A program made the position numbers and the translations under genes. Under the pieces are notes generated by a model. That model had not been told where the DNA came from and made no database searches. It was given only the letters and a program-made list of their open reading frames with translations. Below, piece by piece: positions 6,460-12,793 of a stretch of DNA of 13,194 nucleotides. The stretch spans positions 1 to 13,194 of the forward strand of contig JAQVLF010000018.1 in NCBI GenBank assembly GCA_028704295.1, read 5' to 3'. The DNA is from Minisyncoccota bacterium. GTDB lineage: Bacteria > Patescibacteriota > Minisyncoccia > Minisyncoccales > Minisyncoccaceae. The number at the start of each line of letters is the position of its first letter. The first letter of the stretch is position 1.

Positions 6460-9400
6460 TTAATTCTTAATTAATTCTTCTGCTACATTCGCAATTATCT
6501 TAGGAGAACCATCCTTTATATCAGTTCTTCCTGTGATAAATAGTATTTTGTTTTCCTGAAATATTTCAGGCACTTTCGTATATAGAGAAGGGAATATAAT
6601 GACCTCTATTTTTTCAGACAAATCTTGAACTTTAATAAACATCATTAATTCACCCTTCTTAGTCATTATCTTCTTCGTCTCCGTAACAATTCCTCCAATT
6701 GATACCATGTCTCCCTGCATGGTTAATCTATCAAAGGCTGGCCTATGCGCACCTTCTATTGTTAGATCTTCAACAATTTTTTTTATTTTCATTGTTCTTT
6801 GCTCTAAAAAGTTCTTATATTTTTCAAGAGGGTGTCCTGAAATGTATAATCCCAAAAGTTCTCTTTCCCAATCTAGCATTTCCTGCTTAGTTGCAGGATT
6901 TGCATTGTCCAATATTATTTTTAAAGCTTCACTTGAACTAAACATGTCAAACAGTCCTCCTTGGCAGGTTTCTTTCTGTTTTTGATTCTCTCTTGACCAA
7001 TTTAATATTTTCTCTAGGTTGAAAAGTAGTTTATTTCTTTCTTCAAGATTATCAAAAGCTCCAGCCTTAATCAAACTTTCCATTGTTTTTTTATTAATTA
7101 CCTTAGGATCAACTCTTTCAATAAAATTGGATATTGATACATATGGTCCATTTGCTTTTCGTTCTTCAATTATTTTTTCAACAAGCGCATAGCCAACATT
7201 TTTAATAGCTGACAATCCAAATCTAATTTTGTTTTGCAAGGGAACCACGCTAAAGTTTGAGAAGCTCTCATTAATATCAGGGGGCAATACTTCTATTTCC
7301 ATTTTAGAACATTCGTCAATTAAAATAGCGACTTCTACCAAGTCTCCTTTTTCGGATGTTAGAAGAGCGGACATGTATTCAACAGGGAAATGTGCCTTAA
7401 GGTATGCTGTTTCATAAGCAATCATAGCATAGCAAGCAGCGTGGCTTTTATTAAATGAGTATTTTGCAAATGGCTCTATCCAATTCCAAATTTCTTGTCC
7501 AATTTCTTTAGCAATATCGTTTCTTATAATTCCAGTTATAAACTTTTCCTTTTGCTCCATGAGTAGGCTTTCTATTTTCTTTCCAATAGCTTTTCTTAAT
7601 ATGTCAGCCTCACCTAATGTAAAGCCTGCTAATTCCTGAGCGATCTGCATAATTTGTTCTTGGTAAACAGGAATCCCATAAGTATTTTTTAAAATTGGCC
7701 TTAGTTTTTCATGAAGATACCGGGCTTCTATTATTCCATTTTTTGCATTAATATATTCTGGAATATGAGACATTGGGCCTGGACGGTATAAGGCTACCAT
7801 GGCAATAATATCTTCAATCTCAGTTGGCTTTAACTTTTTTAAATATCTTCTCATTCCATCAGACTCTAATTGAAATATGCCAATACAATCTCCTTTTTGG
7901 AAAAGTTCATAAGTTTCTTTATCATCTAAAGGAATATTATCAATGTCTAAATTCTCTCCTCTAATTGCATAGATTCTAGCTAAAGTGTCTTCAATAATGG
8001 TTAGGTTTTTTAATCCTAGGAAATCCATTTTAAGGAGTCCCATGTCTTCAATAAAGTGTCCTGAATATTGAGTAACCACTGCATTTTCATCTTGTGTTGG
8101 ATGCTGCAGGGGAACAATAGTGTCTAAAGCATTTTTAGAAATTACAACTCCGCAAGCATGGGTTGAAGCATGCCTTGCACATCCTTCTATCTTAAGAGCT
8201 AAATCAATTAATTTTTTAGCTTGTGGATCAGTATTATATAATGCTTCGAATTCTGAAACTCGATCTAATGTTTCCGATAAATCATTTCCCGTTGGAATCA
8301 TTTTAGCTATTTTATCGCAATATGAATAAGGAAGGCCTAAAGCTCTTCCTACGTCTCTAATCGAAGCTCTCGCAGCCATTGTTCCAAATGTGATAATTTG
8401 GGCAACTTTTTCTCTTCCATATTTATTCGCTACGTAATTAATAACTTCATCTCTTCTTCTGTCAGTAAAATCCAGGTCAATATCAGGAGGAGAGATTCTT
8501 TCTGGATTTAAAAACCTTTGGAAAAGTAAATTATACTTCAAAGGATCAACGTTTGTAATATTGGCTAAATAGGCGACAATAGATCCTCCAGCTGATCCTC
8601 TTCCAGGGCCTACAACAATGCGGTTGCTTTTTGCCCAGTTAACAAAGTCTTGGACAATTAAAAAATATGCTGTAAAGCCTGAATTTTTAATAACTTCAAG
8701 CTCATATTCAAGCCTCTCTACAACTTCTTTTAATTTTTCATTTTTAATATTTAGAATTCCAATCTCCCTTACTTTTTTATACTCCTCCAAATCTATTAGA
8801 TTTCCGTATTTCTTTTCAATTCCTAAGTAGCAAAGTTCCTTTAAAAATTCATTTTCTGTTTTTCCTTCAGGCACTTCAAAATATGGAAGTTTTGTCTCAC
8901 CTAAGACAAGATCGATATTGCAATCATTTTTAATTTTTTCTGTATTTAAAATGGCTTCGGGAATATCTTTAAAAGTTTCATTCATTTCTGCGATTGAAAT
9001 AAGCGAAAAATCATCGCCAAGCATTGAAGGGCGGTTTTGTTCAGTAACATCTAGCCCCATATTGATGAGCATCATAATATCTTGAGCTTCTGCATCTTCT
9101 TTCTTTAAATAATGCGAATCATTTGTTGCAACAAGAGGAATATTTAATTCCTTTGACATTTTAATAAGCTCCTTGTTTGCAAATTCTTGTTCTTTAATAT
9201 TAGGATGCCTTTGAAGCTCTAGATAGAAGTTGCCCTTGCCAAAAATATCTTCATATTCTTTTGCCTTTTCTCTTGCTTTCAAATATTCTTCTTTTAGAAT
9301 TAATTGTGGGATCTTTCCTTGAACGCATGCAGATAAGCAAATCAGCCCTTCGGAATATTTCTTTAGGAGCTCAATATCAACTCTTGGCTTGTAGTAAAAT

Positions 9401-9738
9401 CCATAAAGGTTTGCTTCTGTTACAATTTTAACCAAGTTATTATATCCAGTATTATTTTTAGCAAGTAAGACTAAATGATACCTAGCTTTATCTTTCTGAG
9501 GGTCTTTGCTTTCTTTTTTTCCTATTGCTTCATAGACTTCACACCCGATAATAGGCTTGATTCCTTCAGCTTTTGCTTTTTTATAGAATTCTATTGCACC
9601 ATAAAGTACGCCATGATCAGTTATGGCTACAGCATCCATTTTTAACTCTTTTACGCGGTTTACAAGCTCATCAATTTTTGTTAATCCGTCTAAAAGAGAG
9701 TAGTGTGTGTGTACATGCAAATGTGTGAACTGTTTCAT
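6460..9738 (-). CDS. dnaE: DNA polymerase III alpha subunit
   Basis: 1092 residues; the replicative polymerase subunit of the C-family, DnaE type. The N-terminal PHP domain (about 1-280) keeps its metal-binding pattern (HLHVHTHYSLLDG at 6-18, ITDHG at 39-43, NDSHY at 206-210), so a metal-dependent proofreading activity is possible. The palm carries GPGRGSAGG (377-385) and PDIDLDF with catalytic D419 and D421; the third aspartate is D572 in MDFLGL. YRPGPM, ARHASTHACG and the FNKSHAACYA thumb/finger motifs follow. A C-terminal OB-fold starts near VSIGGIVTETKKI. It is somewhat shorter than the ~1160 residues of E. coli. It is the first gene of a minus-strand operon with thrS 4 nt after it. The ATG is preceded by a promoter and a leader of only a few nucleotides without a Shine-Dalgarno sequence. 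Confidence 0.98.
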   Translation of the reverse strand: MKQFTHLHVHTHYSLLDGLTKIDELVNRVKELKMDAVAITDHGVLYGAIEFYKKAKAEGIKPIIGCEVYEAIGKKESKDPQKDKARYHLVLLAKNNTGYNNLVKIVTEANLYGFYYKPRVDIELLKKYSEGLICLSACVQGKIPQLILKEEYLKAREKAKEYEDIFGKGNFYLELQRHPNIKEQEFANKELIKMSKELNIPLVATNDSHYLKKEDAEAQDIMMLINMGLDVTEQNRPSMLGDDFSLISIAEMNETFKDIPEAILNTEKIKNDCNIDLVLGETKLPYFEVPEGKTENEFLKELCYLGIEKKYGNLIDLEEYKKVREIGILNIKNEKLKEVVERLEYELEVIKNSGFTAYFLIVQDFVNWAKSNRIVVGPGRGSAGGSIVAYLANITNVDPLKYNLLFQRFLNPERISPPDIDLDFTDRRRDEVINYVANKYGREKVAQIITFGTMAARASIRDVGRALGLPYSYCDKIAKMIPTGNDLSETLDRVSEFEALYNTDPQAKKLIDLALKIEGCARHASTHACGVVISKNALDTIVPLQHPTQDENAVVTQYSGHFIEDMGLLKMDFLGLKNLTIIEDTLARIYAIRGENLDIDNIPLDDKETYELFQKGDCIGIFQLESDGMRRYLKKLKPTEIEDIIAMVALYRPGPMSHIPEYINAKNGIIEARYLHEKLRPILKNTYGIPVYQEQIMQIAQELAGFTLGEADILRKAIGKKIESLLMEQKEKFITGIIRNDIAKEIGQEIWNWIEPFAKYSFNKSHAACYAMIAYETAYLKAHFPVEYMSALLTSEKGDLVEVAILIDECSKMEIEVLPPDINESFSNFSVVPLQNKIRFGLSAIKNVGYALVEKIIEERKANGPYVSISNFIERVDPKVINKKTMESLIKAGAFDNLEERNKLLFNLEKILNWSRENQKQKETCQGGLFDMFSSSEALKIILDNANPATKQEMLDWERELLGLYISGHPLEKYKNFLEQRTMKIKKIVEDLTIEGAHRPAFDRLTMQGDMVSIGGIVTETKKIMTKKGELMMFIKVQDLSEKIEVIIFPSLYTKVPEIFQENKILFITGRTDIKDGSPKIIANVAEELIKN

Positions 9739-9750
9739 ATTTCTTAATTA

Positions 9751-9779
9751 ATTCTATATTAAATCAAGATAACTTGCAA
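9751..9779 (-). promoter_or_regulatory. Promoter of the dnaE-thrS-DUF5667 operon
   Basis: On the minus strand TTGCAA (9779-9774) and TAGAAT (9756-9751) are separated by exactly 17 nt. The -10 box ends 12 nt before the dnaE ATG, so the leader would be about 5 nt. The -10 matches the consensus at 5 of 6 bases and the -35 at 4 of 6. Confidence 0.65.
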
Positions 9780-9807
9780 GGTAAATAGCAGGTTGAGTCT
9801 AAGCATA

Positions 9808-9836
9808 TTTACAAAAATATATTTATGCTTTATATT
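9808..9836 (+). promoter_or_regulatory. Strong promoter of a short transcription unit
   Basis: TTTACA (9808-9813) and TATATT (9831-9836) are separated by exactly 17 nt, each matching the consensus at 5 of 6 bases. It diverges from the dnaE promoter. Transcription should begin near 9843, about 10 nt before a small ORF and about 115 nt before a strong terminator. Confidence 0.65.
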
Positions 9837-9853
9837 AATGGTAGTGAGGAGCT

Positions 9854-9943
9854 ATGTACCTAGAAATTGTTATTAGAATCGTGAAATGGATTGCGAGAGG
9901 AAAACTTGGAGGAGATTCTACACTGCCTAAAATATGGGCGTGA
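9854..9943 (+). CDS. Possible 29-residue small protein (or an sRNA of about 115 nt covering 9843-9958)
   Basis: ATG at 9854 to TGA at 9941-9943 encodes a 29-residue peptide beginning MYLEIVIRIVKWIARGKLGG. The first 17 residues alternate hydrophobic and charged positions and would form an amphipathic helix, which suggests contact with a membrane or a partner protein. A purine-rich GAGGAG stands at 9846-9851, only 2 nt before the ATG, so spacing is short for a ribosome binding site. A clear promoter lies upstream and a terminator hairpin covers the last 11 codons and the stop. Several larger genes nearby end in the same way, which favours a real coding gene, but a structured small RNA fits as well. 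No family is recognised. Confidence 0.4.
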   Translation: MYLEIVIRIVKWIARGKLGGDSTLPKIWA

Positions 9944-9958
9944 GAAACTCCTTTTTTT
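9911..9958 (+). terminator. Strong intrinsic terminator overlapping the end of the 29-codon ORF
   Basis: A long imperfect stem pairs GGAG (9911-9914) with CTCC (9948-9951), TTCT (9916-9919) with AGAA (9943-9946), CAC (9921-9923) with GTG (9940-9942), and GCCT (9925-9928) with GGGC (9936-9939), closing a 7-nt AT loop. Seven T residues follow at 9952-9958. GATTCTA (9914-9920) can instead pair with TAGAATC (9874-9880) upstream, which would break the lower stem. Confidence 0.85.
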
Positions 9959-10011
9959 ATATAAATAAGCATTATGAGTATTAAAAATTATACATATTTT
10001 ACTTTTAAATT

Positions 10012-10040
10012 TTTACATCTATTTACAAATAAAATATTTT
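10012..10040 (+). promoter_or_regulatory. Tentative promoter for the membrane-anchored orphan gene
   Basis: TTTACA (10012-10017) and TATTTT (10035-10040) are 17 nt apart in a very AT-rich stretch. A second TTTACA starts at 10022, so the exact element is uncertain. Apart from this and the upstream 29-codon unit, the 337-nt gap between dnaE and the next long gene shows nothing else I can support. Confidence 0.35.
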
Positions 10041-10062
10041 AATGTACACATATATCAGAAAA

Positions 10063-10067
10063 GGAGG
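10063..10067 (+). promoter_or_regulatory. Shine-Dalgarno sequence that fixes a GTG start
   Basis: GGAGG, within AAGGAGGTTG, stands 8 nt before GTG at 10076. The nearer ATG at 10074 is followed directly by TGA and cannot be the start. Most housekeeping genes here lack such a site, so this strong signal stands out. Confidence 0.75.
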
Positions 10068-10075
10068 TTGAAAAT

Positions 10076-10477
10076 GTGATCACTAAGCAAGTGGAAACAA
10101 TATTAGCATACATTGCTATTATTGGCATAATGACTTTCGGGATAATAGCAATGATCCCCTCATCTTTGATGCATAGAGAGGTGTCAATTTACGAAGAAGC
10201 GAAGATTCTTCCTTGCACATATGATGGAGAGAAGCCTGAGTATTGTAAAGATGACGGCAATTATTACAAACTAACCATTAAAAACAGGAACGGCTTGAAG
10301 GACATATTAGTTCTTCGAGCTAAAGCTGAAAAGATCGAAAATGAAACACCGCTCTTAAAGCACTATAGAGTGCTTTATGTGCCAAAAGGGTATTTCTCTT
10401 TTCTTACCTATCTTGGGCTCATAATTTGCACGGAGGACAGGTGGGAGATTTGTTTCCCTGGGGCTACTAATGAATAG
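10076..10477 (+). CDS. Small membrane-anchored protein of unknown function
   Basis: 133 residues from a GTG start with a good ribosome binding site. Residues about 8-30 (ETILAYIAIIGIMTFGIIAM within it) form a single hydrophobic segment, which could be a membrane anchor or an uncleaved signal. The remainder is a soluble domain of about 100 residues with cysteines in LPCTYDG, EYCKDDG, IICTED and ICFPG; four cysteines outside the membrane segment suggest disulfides if the domain faces outward. Near the C-terminus a short hydrophobic stretch (FSFLTYLGLIIC) could be a buried strand or a second membrane contact. The stop codon lies inside a terminator hairpin, so it is transcribed alone. I recognise no family. 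The composition looks less AT-biased than the neighbouring housekeeping genes, but I did not compute this. Confidence 0.75.
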   Translation: MITKQVETILAYIAIIGIMTFGIIAMIPSSLMHREVSIYEEAKILPCTYDGEKPEYCKDDGNYYKLTIKNRNGLKDILVLRAKAEKIENETPLLKHYRVLYVPKGYFSFLTYLGLIICTEDRWEICFPGATNE

Positions 10478-10492
10478 TATGCCTCTTTTTTT
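10460..10492 (+). terminator. Intrinsic terminator containing the stop codon of the membrane-anchored orphan
   Basis: GGGGC (10460-10464) pairs with GCCTC (10481-10485, one G-U pair) and TACTA (10465-10469) pairs with TAGTA (10475-10479); the loop is ATGAA, with one bulged T at 10480. Seven T residues follow at 10486-10492. The TAG stop (10475-10477) is part of the 3' arm. Confidence 0.88.
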
Positions 10493-10508
10493 ATATTAAA
10501 CAAAGTGA

Positions 10509-10514
10509 TATTAT
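10509..10514 (+). promoter_or_regulatory. Possible -10 box of rnhB
   Basis: TATTAT ends 7 nt before the rnhB ATG at 10522. A transcript from it would be leaderless. No convincing -35 box is seen because the upstream position falls in the T-run of the previous terminator. No Shine-Dalgarno sequence is present. Confidence 0.35.
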
Positions 10515-10521
10515 TTTAGCA

Positions 10522-11133
10522 ATGAGTCTAAAAGAAGAAAATAGAATAAAAAAACAAGGATTCAAATATGTAATTGGACTAGATGAAGCAGGAAGAGGGC
10601 CCTTAGCAGGCCCTGTTGTTGCAGCTGCTGTATATTACAAAGGAAAAGATGCGATTCCTGGCGTTAATGATTCAAAACAGGTATCTCCTAAAAAAAGAGA
10701 AAAATTGTCTTTTAAATTAACAAACCACCCATGTGTAATGTGGGGAATAGGAGTAGTATCCTCTTCTCAAATAGATAAGATAAACATACTTGAAGCTTCT
10801 AAGTTAGCCATGGAAAAAGCACTTGCTGACTTAGAAGAAAAATACAATATTAAGGCTGATCATTTAATTTTAGATGGAAAAATGAAGTTAGATATTCCTG
10901 TAAATCAGATTTCTATAATAAAAGCTGATGAAAAAGTATTTTCTTGTTCGGCAGCTTCTATTATTGCGAAAGTTGCAAGGGATAAATTAATGCTTAGATT
11001 AGCTAAAAAATATCCAGAGTATTTATTTGAAAAGCATAAAGGATATGGGACAAAGCTTCATTTAGAAATGATTAAGAAATATGGGCCATGCCCCATTCAT
11101 AGGAAAAGTTTTAGGCCGATTTGCGATTTATAG
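10522..11133 (+). CDS. rnhB: Ribonuclease HII
   Basis: 203 residues, the usual length. It cuts the RNA strand of RNA-DNA hybrids and the 5' side of single ribonucleotides built into DNA, starting ribonucleotide excision repair. The four acidic active-site residues are visible: D21 and E22 in GLDEAGRGPLAGP, D118 in LILDG, and D136 in KADEKVFSCSAASIIAKVARD. NDSKQVSPKKRE (49-60), HKGYGTKLH (172-180) and a C-terminal PCPIHRKSF (189-197) are also typical of the family. It stands alone among small orphan genes, 44 nt after the previous gene, which ends in a terminator. No terminator is obvious after it before the next start 39 nt on. Confidence 0.97.
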   Translation: MSLKEENRIKKQGFKYVIGLDEAGRGPLAGPVVAAAVYYKGKDAIPGVNDSKQVSPKKREKLSFKLTNHPCVMWGIGVVSSSQIDKINILEASKLAMEKALADLEEKYNIKADHLILDGKMKLDIPVNQISIIKADEKVFSCSAASIIAKVARDKLMLRLAKKYPEYLFEKHKGYGTKLHLEMIKKYGPCPIHRKSFRPICDL

Positions 11134-11155
11134 CTTGCATTTTAAGATTTTTTGA

Positions 11156-11161
11156 GATAAT
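11156..11161 (+). promoter_or_regulatory. Possible -10 box of the first orphan paralogue
   Basis: GATAAT ends 11 nt before the ATG at 11173, and TTGCAT lies at 11135-11140, 15 nt upstream. A leader of about 5 nt is expected. The match is moderate and the region is AT-rich. Confidence 0.35.
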
Positions 11162-11172
11162 AAAAATATAGT

Positions 11173-11514
11173 ATGGCTCCAAATTCATTATTTGAAGCCT
11201 GGGCACTTAACATTGCCTGGGATGCCAAAGAAGGGAGGGTTAATCTCATCCCTGAAGAGGCTGAAGAATACCTTCTTCCAGTTCTTATAGCAATGGGAGA
11301 GGAAGAGTATGCCAAGCACGTCACAGAAGAAGTAATTGGTAGAAGGCTGACGAAAGATGAAATTAAAAAAGTAAGGAGGAATAAGAGATTAAGAGAGGGA
11401 AAGGAAAATTTTATCGAAAGACTCATCAGAAAATTGAGAGGGCTATTTAGGAAAAAAAGGTGGATAGTGATCCGAACAACATTCTCGAACGATCTTGCGA
11501 AAGATACAGATTGA
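11173..11514 (+). CDS. Small helical protein of unknown function, paralogue of the next gene
   Basis: 113 residues, ATG at 11173. Residues 11-72 align without gaps to residues 10-71 of the downstream 88-residue protein, with about 22 of 62 positions identical by my hand count, including LI..G...YA..V, R.LT..E.K and a final NKR. The pattern suggests a small all-helical domain. Its own extra C-terminal part is strongly basic (ERLIRKLRGLFRKKRW, 82-97), which could bind nucleic acid or an acidic membrane surface. No signal peptide or membrane segment is seen. The last 12 codons and the stop lie within a terminator hairpin. No family is recognised. An opposite-strand frame over the same DNA (11142-11426) looks like a shadow. 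Confidence 0.75.
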   Translation: MAPNSLFEAWALNIAWDAKEGRVNLIPEEAEEYLLPVLIAMGEEEYAKHVTEEVIGRRLTKDEIKKVRRNKRLREGKENFIERLIRKLRGLFRKKRWIVIRTTFSNDLAKDTD

Positions 11515-11532
11515 TCGATAATGTTCTTTTTT
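11478..11532 (+). terminator. Intrinsic terminator overlapping the end of the first orphan paralogue
   Basis: AACATT (11478-11483) pairs with AATGTT (11520-11525), and inside it CGATC (11490-11494) pairs with GATCG (11513-11517), with an internal loop between the two stems. A C and a T-run (about 11527-11533) follow. The TGA stop at 11512-11514 is inside the hairpin. Confidence 0.7.
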
Positions 11533-11582
11533 TATTGCAGCGGCAATTTGCAATTTGCTCATAATTAAGGTATTTAAGATAT

Positions 11583-11587
11583 GGTGA
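11583..11587 (+). promoter_or_regulatory. Shine-Dalgarno sequence of the second orphan paralogue
   Basis: GGTGA stands 7 nt before the ATG at 11595 and matches the AGGTGA part of the anti-SD complement. Upstream, TTGCAA (11548-11553) and TATTTA (11571-11576) are 17 nt apart and may be a weak promoter. Confidence 0.5.
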
Positions 11588-11594
11588 AAATAGC

Positions 11595-11861
11595 ATGATA
11601 ACGAGTGAAAAGTTTAATATCGCCCTTCAGGTTGCCCGAATGGCAGAAAAAGGGACGCTTGGACCTTTGTCAGAAAGAACCGCGGAACAAATAATCGAGG
11701 CTCTCATTGAGGAGGGATTAGATTATTATGCAACATTAGTTGCAAATATTGTGAGCAAAAGAGAATTGACGGCAGAAGAAGAGAAGCGATTGGATTTAAA
11801 TAAAAGACAGATAGAAGAGGAATATTATTCCTCAGCAATCTTTTGCAACATGCTAAATTAG
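11595..11861 (+). CDS. Small helical protein of unknown function, paralogue of the previous gene
   Basis: 88 residues from ATG at 11595, preceded by GGTGA at good spacing. Residues 10-71 match residues 11-72 of the protein just upstream without gaps (about 35% identical by hand count), so the two arose by an old duplication. It lacks the basic C-terminal tail of its partner and instead ends in an acidic then short aromatic stretch (EEEYYSSAIFCNMLN). The domain looks all-helical and cytoplasmic. The stop codon starts a short terminator stem. No known family is recognised; the pair might interact, but nothing in the sequence shows this directly. Confidence 0.75.
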   Translation: MITSEKFNIALQVARMAEKGTLGPLSERTAEQIIEALIEEGLDYYATLVANIVSKRELTAEEEKRLDLNKRQIEEEYYSSAIFCNMLN

Positions 11862-11887
11862 AGGTGAACAATAATAGCCTCTTTTTT
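11860..11887 (+). terminator. Weak intrinsic terminator at the stop of the second orphan paralogue
   Basis: AGAGG (11860-11864) pairs with CCTCT (11878-11882) around a 13-nt loop, followed by a run of T residues to 11887. The stem is short, but it begins in the stop codon, as in neighbouring genes. Confidence 0.5.
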
Positions 11888-11934
11888 GTATTATAAATTA
11901 TGAATGTTTTTTTACTTTTAAATAAAATAAAAAT

Positions 11935-12312
11935 ATGGCAGTAATAGATTTTACAAAAGAGAATATGGAAAAGTGCCAGTGTTTACGATGTCCAGTGCAA
12001 GATACTAGCGAATGCGTAAAAACAAAACTCGAAAATTTAAAAAATTTAAATCCGGATATATTGCCAGATGCACAAGATTTTCCTGGAGTTTACTGTGCCA
12101 ATGGTTGTGCTTATTGTGAAGACTTAAATAGAGAAAAAGAATGTCAATGTCCAACTTGTGGAATTTGGGAAGATTATGGTTTGGGAAATGCAACTCCTTC
12201 TTTTAAATATTGTCAAAATGGGAAAGTAGATGAATATGAAATATTTGAAGAAGATAAATATTTAGAAGAAGGGGGAAATGAAGAGCTTGAAAAAGATACA
12301 TTTGAACGATAA
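11935..12312 (+). CDS. DUF2769 domain cysteine-rich protein, first copy
   Basis: 125 residues with 11 cysteines (14, 16, 19, 27, 54, 58, 61, 70, 72, 75, 93). The layout CxCxxCP near the start, YCANG...C in the middle, then CQCPTCGIWEDYGL and YCQNG fits DUF2769, a small domain of unknown function whose cysteines probably bind metal. It is about 70% identical over the first 97 residues to the gene just downstream; the acidic tail (98-125, rich in Glu) is longer here. No signal peptide or membrane segment is visible, so it should be cytoplasmic. The ATG has no Shine-Dalgarno sequence; TAAAAT at 11923-11928 ends 6 nt before it. Function is unknown; small redox or metal-handling proteins are one possibility. 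Confidence 0.85.
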   Translation: MAVIDFTKENMEKCQCLRCPVQDTSECVKTKLENLKNLNPDILPDAQDFPGVYCANGCAYCEDLNREKECQCPTCGIWEDYGLGNATPSFKYCQNGKVDEYEIFEEDKYLEEGGNEELEKDTFER

Positions 12313-12340
12313 CTTTATTTATTTTTGTACTAAATAATAG

Positions 12341-12364
12341 CGCCCTATTTTTAAGGTCGTTTTT
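12341..12364 (+). terminator. Weak terminator between the two DUF2769 genes
   Basis: CGcCCT (12341-12346) can pair with AGGtCG (12354-12359), with one mismatch, ahead of five T residues (12360-12364). It would separate the two copies into single-gene transcripts. The stem is short. Confidence 0.4.
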
Positions 12365-12389
12365 AAATAATAAGTTAAAATTTAAAAAT

Positions 12390-12722
12390 ATGGCAGTAAT
12401 AGATTTTACAAAAGAAAATATGGAAAGGTGTAGATGCTCACAATGTCCAGTGCAGGGAACTAGTAAATGCGTTAAGGAAAAGCTTAATAATATAAAGAAT
12501 TTAAGAGAAGATGAAATGCCAACCTCAGAAGATTTTCCAGGTATGTACTGCGCTAATGGCTATGCATATTGCGAAGATTTAGATCCTGAAAAAGAATGTC
12601 AATGTGCAACTTGTGGCAACTGGAAAATGTATAATCTTGGCAATGCTGATCCTTCTCAAAAATATTGTCAAAATGGAGAAGCTGAAGAGACAGAAGAGTA
12701 TAAGGAAACCGAAGGAGAATAG
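12390..12722 (+). CDS. DUF2769 domain cysteine-rich protein, second copy
   Basis: 110 residues with 10 cysteines (14, 16, 19, 27, 54, 61, 70, 72, 75, 93); the cysteine at position 58 of the first copy is tyrosine here, which may mean that this cysteine is not part of the core metal site. The first 9 residues and the DNA that encodes them are identical to the first copy, with the DNA match continuing to base 26, so the duplication is fairly recent or under gene conversion. The tail is again acidic (EAEETEEYKETEGE). TAAAAT at 12376-12381 ends 8 nt before the ATG and there is no Shine-Dalgarno sequence. The stop codon is the first part of a strong terminator. The role is unknown, as for the first copy. 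Confidence 0.85.
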   Translation: MAVIDFTKENMERCRCSQCPVQGTSKCVKEKLNNIKNLREDEMPTSEDFPGMYCANGYAYCEDLDPEKECQCATCGNWKMYNLGNADPSQKYCQNGEAEETEEYKETEGE

Positions 12723-12747
12723 GGGGTATTGCCCCCTTGATTTTTTT
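12721..12747 (+). terminator. Strong intrinsic terminator of the second DUF2769 gene
   Basis: AGGGGG (12721-12726) pairs with CCCCCT (12732-12737) around a 5-nt loop, followed after TGA by seven T residues (12741-12747). It overlaps the TAG stop codon at 12720-12722. Confidence 0.88.
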
Positions 12748-12793
12748 GCAGACATTCATTATAGTTTTTATAGACCCACGTTAAGGGGGAATT

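Noticed and set aside
9974..10042. 22-codon ORF before the membrane-anchored orphan
   Set aside because: Low-complexity AT sequence with no ribosome binding site; expected by chance here.
10042..10071. 9-codon ORF (MYTYIRKGG) ending in the Shine-Dalgarno region of the GTG-start gene
   Set aside because: It could couple translation to the next gene, but it has no ribosome binding site and is too short to support.
11142..11426. 94-residue minus-strand frame opposite the first orphan paralogue
   Set aside because: The plus-strand frame is supported by its paralogue and by a terminator at its end; the minus frame is Ser/Leu-rich shadow.
11173..12722. Integron-like cassette array
   Set aside because: The genes are small and self-terminated, but I find no repeated attC-like recombination sites between them and no integrase in the window.
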